Source of the DNA: Larix kaempferi
Taxonomy: Eukaryota; Streptophyta; Pinopsida; Pinales; Pinaceae
Assembly (NCBI GenBank): GCA_027924585.1
Contig: BSBM01000361.1
Location: 41,990,501 to 42,054,500, forward strand
Direction: 5' to 3'
DNA: 64,000 nucleotides
This document shows, one piece after another, positions 24,051 to 36,855 of the stretch. A program made the position numbers and the translations under genes. The notes under the pieces were generated by a model that was given only the letters and a program-made list of their open reading frames with translations, was not told where the DNA came from and did not search any database. Each line of letters opens with the position of its first letter. Position 1 is the stretch's first letter.

Positions 24051-25226
24051 GTCGCATTTGGAAAAAAAAAAGAAGTGTAGATTGATTAGTGGCAGGATGG
24101 CGCACCAACAGGGATGGAATGCGGAAGCAGGGAGGCTTCTGCCGTAAGCTAGGAGTGGTCTGCGACAAGTGGTAGCGTCGCGATTGGGTCACATCAGAAA
24201 TCATTATGCAGATGGGACTTTTTCCTTTTGGGAAGATATGATCGTTAGTCGCTTCAGATTGTGCCAGAAGAACGCATGTTTGGAATAAGGAATACACCGA
24301 GGCAGCATGACCGATGGCACTTGGAGGGATGGTTTTGCATGGTTGGCACGAGGCATCCACCATGGCAGCATGGCCAAAGGGATGCTTCACACATTTTTTC
24401 ATGCAGGACAATAGGCGGAAGTACGATTGCTTCTCCCACATTAGAAGTCCGGCTAATACTCACACGGAACAGCAGAATATTATGATTACCATGGAGCGTG
24501 AGAAGGTGGTGCAAAGGATTGTCAAGGCAGACGAATGGATGAATGCGCTATATAAATATAGGACCCGAGGATAGTAAGAGCATAGAGGTTGTTTCAATTA
24601 AGAGGGGTTATGTTACGAGAGGATCAGTCATCTAGCTAAGCTAGGAATTCCAAGGAGGTTGTGGAAATGATCCATTTTATTTCATGTGGTAGCACACCGG
24701 GTGCGCTGAGGGCCCGAACCACAAGTGTACATGAGCGGTTGGAGCAAGCTACGCCTCAGACACTCCGGGGTTACAAGCATGAAGTCTCATCCGCGATGTA
24801 TAGGCAGTTGGTGATGGTTTGAAGTCTCGTGGTCCCTACGACCACACAAAAGGGGGGAGTCGTCGCCCCCGGGTCCCTGTAACATGTGCTTACTGGTGCG
24901 AAACAGATGTGCCAGAACCACTAGCTTGTTTTACACCTTGGTGTTGCTTGCAAAAATCCTCTCCATCTACAATCGGTCTCTCGAGACTGGAGGATGAGTT
25001 TGCAAGGTTTGCGATAGTAAGCCGGGAAGAGTCCACTTTTGGGAAAGAAGTACATGATAGCGAGCAGATGATCAATGTAGCAGAAGGAGCAGGACAACAC
25101 CGCGCGATCCAGACAACAAGAACAGTTGCAGAACTATAGTTCAGCCCTAGTAGAGTGAAGACCACATAATACACCATGTCCAGTTGACGTGGCTCGAGGG
25201 CGAGCCACAAGATTGTGTTGGGGACT
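24051..25226 (+). other. element C 3' untranslated region and polypurine end
   Basis: No conserved domain is seen after the integrase stop; short open frames on both strands match nothing I know. The region ends TTGGGGACT directly before LTR start TGTTGG, a weak polypurine tract. Confidence 0.6.
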
Positions 25227-26066
25227 TGTTGGTAGGCAGTTTGATAAGGAAGAATCGCAGCTTCGCCGATGTTGCGACACATCAGATGAGGTCGCGGAAG
25301 GAAGAAGGCTATATTATTTTATGTATTTTTTGAGTCGTTTGTACCACAGAATGCAGGTTTTTGGGTCATTGGACCATATGAGATGTAATTTTGAGCTAAG
25401 TATACTGCAATAGGCGGGTTTTTCGGTCATTTGGACCATGTCAGTTAGATTTTGGGTCATTTGTCCAGGAGTCGATTAGGAAGTTGTTAGTAAGTGGATA
25501 AGCATTGCAAAGGCGAAAGCCTATATAGAGACAAAAAGTTGTAGGTTGTGATATAGTTCGTGGAGAGATTTGATATGCATTTTATGCGTATGTTTTGAGA
25601 TCCAGAGATATTGCTGAATTCTATGATCTACAGAGGCATTGTATTGGGTTCTTGCAACTATAATATGATGTGATGAAACTGTTCTATGCAATCCTAGTGT
25701 GTCTTCTGTAATTTTGATGGTAATGCAATGTTTCTTTGACGCAATAGTCGCTTTACTGTTGTAATCTGCTGCAACAATGAATGTTTCCATTAAATGATGC
25801 TATGAGTACAATAATGTCGAAGTGAATGCATAGATTTAGCGTTGAATGTTGCAATGAGATTAAGTAGTTAATGCCGCATACATCCTCCTTCATTCGGCGG
25901 AAACATGGTTCCGTCCACTCTCCCTTGATCACCTCGGTTGAGACCTCATCTGCTCTACAGGTGTTGCTGGGCAGGGTAAGACCTATCTGAGCCGGTGCTC
26001 AGGGAGATCGTGGTGGGTTGGTGTCGATAGTGATGGGAACCCCTGTCGACTGGGTTTGAGTCAACA
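25227..26066 (+). mobile_element. 3' LTR of element C
   Basis: It is colinear with 16257-17094, from TGTTGGTAGG to GAGTCAACA, followed by the right target copy CCTGT. Confidence 0.95.
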
Positions 26067-26071
26067 CCTGT

Positions 26072-28284
26072 AGATGAGTTGCAACAGCCTATGGGTGATC
26101 CATGACAGCTTGTGGGTGATGTCAAGTGTGTAAATCATTGAATAATGGTGGAGAGAGCTACTGTCAATTATGATTTCAAGGTTTATATGGCTTCCCAGAG
26201 AATTTATGATATTGCTTCCCTTACTAACAAACTGTAATGTCATTTCCATGCTTGCAACACATTAACAACCGGTCTACCATCGACACAATATTGCAACCTG
26301 TCATCACCGAGGTGAAACTGAAAGGAAAATTGAACACATCCGATACCATTCATACACTAATATTCAAGAAAGTGAAACCGACAATTGTAATAGTTCATTA
26401 CTCCTACCTCAAACCAGCCAATACTACAAGACCGTTTGAAAATAATCATTCTTTCAACTATTTTGTATGGGTAAGATTGCTTCAAAATTATTTTAACCAA
26501 AAATCCTATATTCCAATTGGGTAGGAAAGTCTCCAAAATTATTGAAAGACTAAGAATGCCATGGATTTTGTGATTAATTAATGTCACATGAGTAAACCTT
26601 TTTTTAAGGCTCACATAGCCATGTTCCGTAAATAATCAATCATATATCAACGTTGAAGTGCTTTGTGATTCACAATGGTTTGAAGAGTTGGACCAATATG
26701 TACATGAAATAAAAGACTCATGCCATTTGTCTTTCCACCATGTGTGTGATAGCATGTGATTATGAGGAAAGGGATTCTACAATAGTTTATTCTACTATAG
26801 GTTCTTGTGTAGCAACACATCCCTTCCTTCCAACGATTCCCTTGGATTGTCCATGTGCATCAGTAGTTCCTATATTCTTATTGTTGGTTCTTGTGTGACA
26901 TCAACACGAATTCCTATTGTTGGTTCTTGTGCGACAATAATAGGGTATTCTTTTTTGTGCATGGATGTTAGGGGAGGTCAAAGTGGGCTCAACTAGGAAG
27001 TAGGGATGGAATGATGAATATTTAAGCAAATATAGTAAGGGATGGGAAATAATGATGATGCTAAATATTATGATGGGTAATGGTGTGATCATTTTGAAAG
27101 ATGACGGTGTTCCCCTTTTCCCAAACTGAAATATTTTACTACCCTTGGAAATGAGGAGGAAGTAGGGAAGGCTCAAGTGATTTTCCAAACACAAATATAT
27201 AGCATTCAATGAGCTTGACTAAGAATAAGGAAAAATAAGCATACTTGCACCTACCCAAGAATGTCATGACATTTGTAGCAACATCCTTTGAAGCATGAGA
27301 TCTGATATGGTCCACGATGATGAAAAATTTGCAAGAAGGAGCAGTGTGGAACTTGGAGCATGATAAACTGTAAACTGAGGGCTAGAGCAAGCTTATGATG
27401 TAGCAATGAATCTTGGAAATATTACACAAAGAGTGACTTGAAAATATTTCTTTCTCATGTTATTTGCAAATGTTGTTCGCCAGCAAGTTGGTTTTCAAAC
27501 AAGATCTGTGTGACTGCACCCATAGGGTTTTCATAATCAAAATTCTTTTATTCCCAAGGAATGCCTGCCAGCAAGCTGGTTTTCAAGCATTCCAAGGATT
27601 GATGGTGCCTAAGACAAGTTTTCACCATCAAATTTTATTTGGAAATGGGGTAGGGAGGGGAGGGAGCTTGGCATTGCAAGTGAGCCAAGCTGACTTTATT
27701 GTGTGGGTTAGGGATGGATGGAGAAGAAAGTCATGGAAGTGATGGAATGGTGGAGGCTAAAGTTGATCTGATGATAGTGGTGACATAAATGATGTTCATG
27801 GGAAAAGGTTATCAACCACATAAGAAAATTAAATATTTAGTAACTTCAACATGCATGTATATGGGAAGAAGGAAATGCATAGGCATACCATGGCATTGGT
27901 GAATGAGAATGATGAACCTTTGGTATTCTGGAAGGATTATTTTATAGAAATGGAATTGTTTATGTAGCAATGGAGAATGTGGCAATGACACTTGAACTCT
28001 GGAAGATTGGTATTCAAGTTATTCCAAATCATTTGTTCATGTGTCTTGCTCTGGATCCATATGCAACTTGGTTGAAAAGGTCTTCTTGTTGAGACATTGT
28101 TGGCCAAGATTCTAGGAACTCGAACTTCAAACACTGCACAACATCGCATGACATTGTATCTTCATTATTGGATATTTGGAGTGCATTCTCATTTGGAATA
28201 AAATTTTGTCTTCAAGAATCACTGTTGCATGGATTGACCTCTCACTCCCTCCGGAACCTGTAAAAAAAACTAGCACTTACCTGC
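26072..28284. other. element B internal sequence, no recognised gene
   Basis: It opens with the continuation of the GGGTGATC repeat tract seen left of element C. Around 27475-27600 GCCAGCAAG-TGGTTTTCAA occurs twice. No open frame here resembles a known protein on either strand. Confidence 0.45.
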
Positions 28285-29277
28285 TGTAATGCCCGCCTCA
28301 ACACTTATGATTGATTTGATTATTTTTATGATTAACTAGATTATTTGTGACTTATGATTGATCAGACTATTTTGAGACCTACGACTGATTTGACTATTGA
28401 GGGCACTGGATTGAAGTGAACCGGATTTATAAAGACTTGGACCATGAATGATTGCTTTAAATTTTATATATGAAATAAAAATGGTTAGATAAATGATGAT
28501 TGATGAATATACTCGACTGACTGAGAAAATGAAAAATGATGGAAATGCTTTAGAATGGAAAATGATGAATGTTGAGATTACTTGAAATGAAAATGATGAT
28601 TTGTTTTATACTCGACTGACTGAGATAAAATAACGAATGATGAACATGCTCGACTGACAGGAGCATAATGTTAAAATGATAAAGGTTTAGTAGACTCGAC
28701 TAACTGAGATACTGAAAAGAATGATAAAAATGTTTTATAGTGCAGTGCTACTAATGTGCGCTTGAGTGTGTGCAGTGGCAGGTAAGACGATTTACCGACT
28801 AACCCACAATGGAATTATAGGGGACGTAAGAATGGAAAGAACACTTAGGGGTACGACGACTGACTATCGACCCTGAATTAGCAATACACGCATGGGTGAA
28901 GCCGTTTCAGTTCATCCGGGGAAGCATATGTCGTATAGGCAAGGCCATAATGATTTGGTCGCATACGATGAGTTGAGGGACATGCAATAAGGAGAGCCTT
29001 ATCCCTCAACATCCCTTAGTCTCCAAGAAGCGTAGTTGAGAGATTGCGGTAATGATTCCCAGTCGCTACGCAGTACTCCCCATAAGAAAGTAAATGAAAC
29101 TGTCAGAAAGGCCCGTCAAAGAAGCACCTGGACAAGAAAAAAAATTAATATTATTTAATACATGAAGAAATTAAAAACTTGTCAAAGATAAATTCAAATA
29201 ACTTTAATTTAAAAAACAATTAAAATAAAATAATATTCCTTCTTTTATTTTATTTTATTTAAAAACAAAATATCAGG

Positions 29278-29298
29278 AAGAAAAAAAAAAAAAAAAAA
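29278..29298. repeat. poly(A) run
   Basis: A run of about 18 A at 29281-29298, within AT-rich DNA; no evidence that it is a retroposon tail. Confidence 0.9.
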
Positions 29299-29423
29299 CA
29301 ATTTATTTAGTTTAAAGTATTTCACTTATCAACTTTATGAAAAGTAAAAAAACTAGAAGTATATTAAGTAAAGTCCTTTTAGAAACTTAAACTTAAAAGT
29401 TTGCAAATATTTATTTATAAAGA

Positions 29424-29426
<3 letters not shown>

Positions 29427-29465
<39 letters not shown>
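29427..29465. repeat. (TA)n microsatellite
   Basis: About 39 bases of alternating T and A. Confidence 0.95.
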
Positions 29466-29468
<3 letters not shown>

Positions 29469-29806
29469 AAACTCTAAACTTTTTATGGAATTAGATTTTG
29501 ATAAATAAGAGAAACAAATTCTTTTATAAATTTTTATTATTTAAAAGAAATTAAATAAATAAAAATAACTAATTTACTAAAAAGATATTAAGTAAATTAA
29601 AAGAGAACCAAATTAGAAGTAGAACTCTCTCACATCTAAATCCCACTGATTTAGGGAATTAGGTGTCCACTAAAGATATTGAGACACATGTATTTGAGAA
29701 TAATTGAAATTAAATTAAATATGTACATGGACAGACACATGACACACAAATTTTTGCTATATAATGAGGGAGGAGAAGGAGACAAAGACATCTCTTGCTC
29801 CCTAAT

Positions 29807-29888
29807 GCTGGATGGACATCATAATATCGGATTATGTTATGATTCTTGCTGGATGGACATCATAATATCGGATTATGTTATGATTCTT
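29807..29888. repeat. 41-bp perfect tandem duplication
   Basis: The unit GCTGGATGGACATCATAATA... occurs at 29807 and 29848, with each copy ending GATTCTT. Confidence 0.92.
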
Positions 29889-30700
29889 GAGAGTTGGGAA
29901 TAGCTGGAACGGGGATTGGGAGATCCGTTCGGGAAGCTTGCCAGTGTGTTCTTACGACCACACTTGCTTGGGGTCCAGGAGGAAGAAGAATACTCCCGAT
30001 ATGGTAGGGAGATAAACCGAGAGGTTGTTGGTAACTTCGTCAAAGATCGGATCCGAATAGTAGATTCAGCCACTGCAACAACGATCTCTTTCATCTCGGA
30101 TTCGACGAACGGATCAGATTCAATGCTTCGTAAATTTCTAATTTCTGTGTTGATTAGTAGTTGCTGTGAAATATTTCAGTTTCTGTGTCATTTTGTAATT
30201 TACGTGAATTAATTCATTTTCTATATGGATATGAAATCTCAGAAATTTATAATTGTATTTCCGCCATTGAAATTAGTAGATCAGGTTAAAACAAATTGAT
30301 AAGTTCAATTTCGTTATTAGATCCTGTACATTCAGATTTGTTACTTTTTACTCCTGTAGTTTCCAAAAGGAAGATTTAGAGTTGAAGAACCTATTATAGG
30401 CCACAAGTTGTGTTGTTGACATTCCATCTCAATAGGCGGATCGGCTTTTCAATCAATACTCTGCATTTCTATTTAAGACTCTGAATTATGGCTGGGGATT
30501 TTTCTTTTAAATTTCTTTTATTTACAGAACCGTCCAAGGGTTAGTAGAAGTACTCTCTGCGTCTCCTTCCAGAAATCCCTGAGTCTCATCTACCATAGCG
30601 TTTCCAAAAATATTAAGTCTCATTTACTTGGGCGTTTCAGAAAAATTAGTTAACCAACGAATTTATAATTCAAGTTTTCTGCCTTGAATGGACTCGGACC

Positions 30701-31141
30701 CACAGAGTTACCTTAGCATTTGTTGTTTTATTTATTTATTCTTTGAGATCATTGAAAGGAAGATCTCTACGCTGGAAGAGATACCTTATCATCCATCCAT
30801 AAAATTTTAAGTTTTGGACTCCGAGTATCACCATCTCACCGATCTGAACAACTTACAAAGCAAGATTTTAAGAGTGCTGTCGTTTAACATAAATTGATTT
30901 GCAGGAGGTTGAAGGATGACTGCCAAATCGCAGTGGTGCTAATTTGTTATTTTAAAATTCAGTCATCACTTAATTTCCATTTGGATTGTGACTGCCCAAT
31001 TGCAGTGATGGCACTTTGATATTATATTGTAATTTCAGACCATTATAAATCGAATGCCGAGTCATAATAATAGTAGAAAAATTTAAGTTCTGTCTATCCA
31101 ATTTCGAATGCTACAATGAGCCCTGTCGCCTTTTATATTCT
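30701..31141. other. AT-rich sequence, nothing recognised
   Basis: Contains a loose duplication of GACTGCC-AAT-GCAGTG (about 30920 and 30990). No coding potential is seen. Confidence 0.5.
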
Positions 31142-31417
31142 TTCCCTTTATGCCCATAATCAAGAATTACATTCTCATTCATGTAATGGAAATTGCCAAT
31201 TCTATGTAATTAAATTTTAGTTAAATTACTTGATAAGGAGAAAAGTCGATGAGGTCTGTCATATATGTAAATATGTGTTTCCCTTTATATCCATAATCAA
31301 GAATTACATTTTCATTGTCATGAAATGGAATTTGCCGATTCTATGTAATTAAATTTTAGTTAAATTACTTGATAAGGAGAAAAGTCGATGAGGTTTGTCA
31401 TATATGTAAATATGTGT
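31142..31417. repeat. 137-bp tandem duplication
   Basis: TTCCCTTTAT begins at 31142 and 31279, and both copies run through GATAAGGAGAAAAGTCGATG to AAATATGTGT with few differences. Confidence 0.9.
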
Positions 31418-31429
31418 CTTACTTTGGAT

Positions 31430-32060
31430 AAGTAGAAGTTTTATGATTAGGTACTTTTCTCATATACATGTATTATGTATCATTATATTATTTGAATACC
31501 TTGTCTTAATATTATTTGAATACCTTTTTATTGGTTGAATTAGATATTGTCTTTTAAAAAGTTATGTGAGATATTTTCTTTGAAAACAATTATTTGAGAA
31601 ATACCATCTTTATTATTGGAATTAGCTATATTATGTTCACCCCTTAATTATTGAATTGGGGAGGTACTTTGACCATATACATATCAATAATGTCGTGATA
31701 TTATTTGAATGTCTTATTTGGTTGAATTAGATATTGTCTTTTAAAAAGTTATTTGAGAAATACCATCTTTATTACTGGAATTAGATATATTATGTTCATA
31801 TATAATGCCCCTTAATTATTGAATTGGGGAGGTACTTTTATCATATATGTATTATGTATCAATGATGTCTTGATATTATTTGAATGTTTTTTTATGGTTG
31901 AATTACATATTGTCTTTTAAAAAAGTTATTTGAGAAATGTCATCCTTATTATTGGAATTAGATATATTATGTATCAATAAATGTCTTTATTAATATTGAA
32001 ATGGCCTTTTCATTATGGAAATAGATATAGCATGTTTCAATATAATGTCTTCCAAACATT
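31430..32060. repeat. diverged tandem array, roughly 170-bp units
   Basis: Recurrent phrases are GAATTAGATATTGTCTTTTAA, TTATTTGAGAAATACCATC, TGGAATTAGATATATTATGT and AATTGGGGAGGTACTTT. They occur about four times with deletions, so units are irregular. Confidence 0.75.
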
Positions 32061-33964
32061 ATTTTGGGAATGATCTCTATATTATTGAGATAAATGGATT
32101 ATGCCCAACTGAGATGTTAGACATAGATACTGTAGATGCAATAGTAGAGTAGATAACGGGTAATGACCGTTTATGAATTTGACGAAGAAGTGCTTAGATA
32201 AACTTAGAGTGAAATGCTTATGAATCTACTATCAAGAATGACTATATGCAAATTGCTTATTTATGTCCATCTCAAGGAAAACATAGTCAAATGACCTTAC
32301 TGCCCTTAGGTCCACAGATTAAGTCACTCCTGTGTCGATGCATTACAAATTTGAGATTAAGGTCTACTTATGAATACGGTGTTATGAATTGGTGACATGA
32401 AACATCCAGTGTTATAAAAAAAAAAAAACCACTTGCTCAGTTTGATAGCCGCTACACCTACAATAAAACATGAGATCACAAAAGAAGAGAGGTGTACATG
32501 CTCCCTTCATCAAATATATATGAAAAAAATGGAAATTAGTGTGTATAAAACAAATCCAAGGAAGATAAATGAAGAACAATGCATTTTTACCTATCGAGTG
32601 ATGGTCGTCTTAGACTACTCGACAATGTTTCGTTAATAACTTATTCGTCTCTTGTCTGATTTGAGTGATTCTAAATCAAAATGAAAATAGATTCATAGGG
32701 ATACTTCTAATATAAATAGGTTTTGAAAATTCATTAATATGATATGCCAAATCTAATAGGAAACAACTAGAATGATAGAGGTGTTTACAAATTCCACCCT
32801 AGACCAACAATTACTAATTTGAGCATATTGTTTTCATTTGATGACGGATTGATGCGATTCCAATTGTAGATGAAATTATATTCCCATATGTACATTCAAT
32901 AGAAACAAGTTTTGAGTCTAAGAATAATTGATAGGTAAAATATGCCAATGAACAACCTAGGAGACAGAGTTCTAAGAGTGTCGATTTAGGATAGGCAGTT
33001 AGTATTTTTTTCATTATTTTCTCGTGTGGTATCAAAATTGAGTGATTAAAATTGTTCTGTAAACTAGATTCATAGTATAACATGCCTTAGAAACGGGTTT
33101 GAAAAATTTATCCACTTAGGCACCTAGAAAGTGACTTTCCCAACTATGTTCTTGAGCAACCTACTCTACACCCAATGAGTATTTTGACCATATCTTTTTC
33201 GTTTGATACCCAAATTGGAAAATTTAAATTGGATTAAAAACTATAATTCAAGGGTTACTTTGTATAGAAACGGGTCTTAAAAATGTTCCCATATGGTCAC
33301 TAAAAACATGACGGTCCCAACCGTGTTCTCGGTAAGTCCAACAAGCTAAAATGCCACAAAATTCAATAAACACAATATAGCTCCCAAACAATGATTTGAA
33401 TAGGTGTGAATGTTTGTAGAGGTATAATTTCAACGTAATGCATCCACATAGCAAAAAAAAATTTAAGCATTCAATTCCTAAGTTGACCTATACATGCATT
33501 TTGAAGGATCTACAGTCGATCTCAAAATTGAGCTGCAAATCCCAAAAAAGTGAAGAGTTTGCAATATATGAATAAATTATTGTAGGCAAACTTTAAAAAA
33601 GGTATATCAATGCTACATTATGCATTTTTATGAATGATATATTAATACCTCTTTTTATTTATTTATTCTTGTATATAGATGACCTCTTTCAATGACTTCC
33701 CCTTGAATCCTTCAATGAAATATTCATTCAACAAGCCTTCTTCATCTTTCCAAGATTTCTACAAAATAAATATTATTAATATGGGTGGTTCTTATTGCAC
33801 CACATGAATTTCTTCCAGGAGTCATGCATTCTACATACCTTGGATATGGTAGCGTGAGAACTCTCATCTTACCTTCCCGTTTTACCATGTACTTCAAGCT
33901 AAATTGTAAATGCAACCAAGGACGAGAAAAACAACAATATCAAATCTTGCTATTGCACCTTGAC
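32061..33964. other. element B internal 5' part, non-coding
   Basis: No protein motif. Between 32640 and 33490 several phrases recur in altered form (GATACCCAAATTG, TAGATTCATAG, AAACGGGT-T-AAAA), suggesting an old internal duplication. This stretch follows the primer-binding site of B and would be its long untranslated leader. Confidence 0.45.
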
Positions 33965-33969
33965 AACCT

Positions 33970-33989
33970 CCTGGGCAAAGGTGCCAAAA
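33970..33989 (-). other. primer-binding site of element B (Asp-tRNA-like)
   Basis: The minus strand reads TGGCACCTTTGCCCAGG just inside the 5' LTR. The usual Athila/Tat site is TGGCGCCGTTGCCGGGG, so this is a recognisable but mutated version and sets the element's orientation. Confidence 0.65.
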
Positions 33990-35700
33990 TTTTGGTGAAA
34001 TCAATTGTCCTTTCAGAGTATCAATTCCATCAAACCATTAACTATCAACCAAGGTAAGTATTTTCATTTAAATGTTGTATACAATGTCTATGCAAGAATC
34101 AAAGCTTAACTACAATAAAGGAAAACTTATTCTAGAAAATTTAATCTAACTACTCACACTCAGTCACACCTTCTCAATACCATTCCTTAACTACAATAAA
34201 GGAAAACTTATTCTAGAAAATTAAATCTAACTACTCACACTCAGTCACACCTTCTCAATACCATTCCTTAACCCCTCTAACTGAATCCAACATAAATATC
34301 TAAATTTCATCAAATGCAATGATAAATCACATCACCTCAATATAGACCCTATGCTTCCATGTAGAAATGAATTTAAGTCTATGCTAATGAGTGGTTATGA
34401 GAGTCTAGAGTAGTGTAAACATTAACAATAAAACAAAATAGATAACTTAACCATGAAAGTGAGAAACCAACTCTGATCTACCTAGGTTTGATATAGGTTC
34501 GATTACTCAATCTCTATGGAAGATCTCTATGCAACACATCACACTTGCAGAATTAAAGAATTAATCTATTGTTGGCAGTAAAATAAAATAACTTACCTTG
34601 AAAAATTAAAAGATGGTGCATAAAATCAAATGGTAGAAATAAAGAAACACACACACACCATTAAATCACACTTGCATAAATAAATAAAGCATACTTATGA
34701 AAATAAATTAAAACACACAATATAAACAAAATAATACTATCTTGCATAATGCTCTCATCTCACGAAGCGAGCTCTTTCTCCCAAGAATAGAGTAGCAAGA
34801 TAAGATCTATAAAATCATAAAATAAACTAAATTACACTACATAGAAAATACCTTAACTACAATTTACATCAACACAAGATCTTGAGAAAAATAATATATT
34901 CTACCATGAATTGGATAATTGCTCTAAGAGTCCTCCGCTTGGAATGGAGAATGAGCTCTTATTTATACATAAGTTCTACATAATAAATAATAAATGAAGA
35001 TCCAAAATATGCTCATGAAGGTCCACAATATCTTCACGAAGATCCAAAATATCCTCAACAAATTGCTAATAATTTGGATTTCAACACTAATTGAAAGCTA
35101 ATTCCAAGATTTGCTAACTCCCATGCTATTTATGATGCCTTCGAAGGAAAATTCAAATTTGGGAATAGAGGCTATAATAAAATGGTCAAAAACCATTCCA
35201 AATGTATGCTAATGCATTTTGACTTCTTATATCCATCATATATTTGATGGAGATCTTGAAATCTTTGTGGATAAGCCAAATATGCACTCATATTCACCAC
35301 TATTTTCCACCTTTAATTTAAAATCATAATTTGAAAAATGAGAAACATGTAGAATAATGAATATAATAATTGATCATTTACAAACTAACCCATAGTTCCT
35401 TTTTGACATATTTTCCAAGGTGACTTCATAGTTGGTGGTCGACTTCTACATCTGCAAAACATGGCTCTAAAATAGTTCCCACGTTAAGTCATTATTCATA
35501 AGAAAGCACAAAATATGCCAATTCTTCCAAATGTTAATCAAAATTCAATGAAATACTAAGAAATGTAATGGAAACCACTTTAAACCAAAATCCCACAAAT
35601 AGGTATTAAAAATGATTAAATATAGGTTCATTGGTAAGTGGAAAAGGATTTAAAAATGAGGGGAAAGGATAGAAAAATATGTCAATTCCATGACCCAAAA
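33990..35700 (-). mobile_element. 5' LTR of element B
   Basis: It pairs with 13332-14966 over its length. It contains a 91-bp internal tandem duplication absent from the other copy (CTTAACTACAATAAAGGAAAA at 34105 and 34196). The target copy GATAG follows at 35701-35705. Confidence 0.9.
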
Positions 35701-36850
35701 GATAGATTCCTAGTAGAAAATGCAATGGGATGATCCAAGTCTCCTTCCCCTGGCTAAGCTAGAACTGCACCTAATGCCAGAGATGGTGAATCTACATGTA
35801 CATGACATTCCTTCTTCTAGTCTAGAAATACCAGAATTGGTGCAGTGATTAGTTTCTGCTTCAAGACATCCAAGCTCTGCTAACAGTCTTCACTCCATCG
35901 AAACTTGACATCCTTCTTCCGTAGATTTTCCAGTGGGGCTAGGATATACGCATACCCCTTTATGAACTTCATGTAGTATCCTGTATGCTTGAGTGTAGTG
36001 TGCAACTGTCACACTGAAGTAGTTGGTGGTAAATCAACAATCGCATCAATCTTAGCAGGATCCACCAACAATCCTTGCCTACAAATTACATGTCCCAGTA
36101 GAATACCGAATGGCGCATAGAAAATGCACTTATTCATATTCAAGGAGATTTGGAACTATCTACATCTATCCAACATCAAGTGCAGAACTTCAACATGGTT
36201 CTTCTATAGATTGAATACTGTTAAATAATCCAGATAGACTTCTAGGAACTTATGAATGAACTCCTTAAATGTTCCAACAACCACTCTAGAAAATATCACT
36301 AGCGCATTCTTCAAACCAAAAGGCATTACAGTATACTTGTAAAATCCCCACTCTAAAGCGAAGGTTTTTTTGTGCCTATCCTCCAATTCTATTTTGATTT
36401 GATGATATCCTGAAAATCCATCAGTGAATGAATAAGCTTCATGTCCACCTACATTCTCAAGTACTTCATCTGTGAACAAAATGGGAAACAGATCATGTAA
36501 ATAAGCATCATTTAACTTGTGCAAATTCACACAAATTCTTATTCATCCCGTATTCTTATCTTGGACCACCATTGGATTGAGCCATTATTATTCTTCAACA
36601 GGTTCTAAAATACTTGCTTCCAACATTCGATCTATCTCATCCTTTACTTTCTCCTTGTATACTAGGTTCAGGTGATATGGTCTCTACTTCATCCGTTAAG
36701 CATCTGGCTTCAAAGGTATCTTCATCTCTCCTAATTCACCAACAATCCCCTTCACCCCTAAAAATTTAGTGGGGAAAATATCATGATACGCACGTAGTAA
36801 ATCAACAATATTCTCGATCGTTTCATCATTCCAATAATCTCCAATGTTTG
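35701..36850 (-). pseudogene. element A RT and RNase H start remnant
   Basis: On the minus strand the RT reads FANIGDYWNDETIENIVDLL (just inside 36850), LNDAYLHDLFPILFTDEVLE, then [20 protein letters not shown] and [20 protein letters not shown]. The catalytic YMDD box appears as YLDY (36204-36240), so Met and the last Asp are lost. RNase H begins LALGAVLA and [15 protein letters not shown] and is then cut by element B. Stops occur at several places. Residue order matches element C throughout. Confidence 0.88.
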
Positions 36851-36855
36851 CAAAC
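36851..36855. repeat. target duplication CAAAC, left copy, of the solo LTR
   Basis: CAAAC at 36851-36855 and 37705-37709 flank the solo LTR exactly. Confidence 0.93.

Larger units (their letters stand above)
16257..26066 (+). mobile_element. Ty3/gypsy element C, full length (9,810 bp)
   Basis: Plus-strand element with LTRs of 838 and 840 bp, TG...CA ends and a perfect 5-bp target duplication. Internal order is: primer-binding site, gag, five CCHC zinc knuckles, protease, an extra gag-like domain, RT, RNase H, integrase. The LTRs differ at roughly one site in ten by eye, mostly transitions. From 18045 to 24050 the polyprotein stays in one frame and is broken only by point stop codons. It belongs to the same family as element A and the solo LTR. 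Confidence 0.96.
28285..30700 (+). other. LTR-like segment (start TGTAATGCCCGCC), unconfirmed
   Basis: The start resembles LTR starts. The first 450 bp repeat CTCGACTGACTGAGA-type phrases (near 28508, 28610, 28684), and a TATATAATGAGGG lies at 29757 followed by a less AT-rich stretch. I found no matching right end, no second copy and no target duplication, so it may simply be part of element B. Confidence 0.25.
13332..35700 (-). mobile_element. LTR retrotransposon B, large and without recognisable coding capacity
   Basis: Two long direct repeats (13332-14966 and 33990-35700) bound the insertion, and a 5-bp target duplication (GATAG) flanks it. Orientation is minus: next to the right LTR the minus strand reads TGGCACCTTTGCCCAGG, resembling the TGGCGCCGTTGCC primer-binding site (Asp tRNA) of Athila/Tat-type gypsy elements. 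Next to the left LTR is a purine tract. Without element C the insertion is about 12.55 kb. The 9.2 kb of internal sequence shows no gag, protease, RT, RNase H or integrase motif, so it fits a LARD-type non-autonomous derivative. Confidence 0.88.

Noticed and set aside
23995-24441. 148-codon minus-strand frame after the element C integrase
   Set aside because: Overlaps the end of pol and the 3' untranslated region, with no domain signal.
27464-27742. Possible small gene of 92 codons
   Set aside because: No family resemblance; it lies in non-coding internal DNA of element B and contains a local repeat (GCCAGCAAG-TGG).
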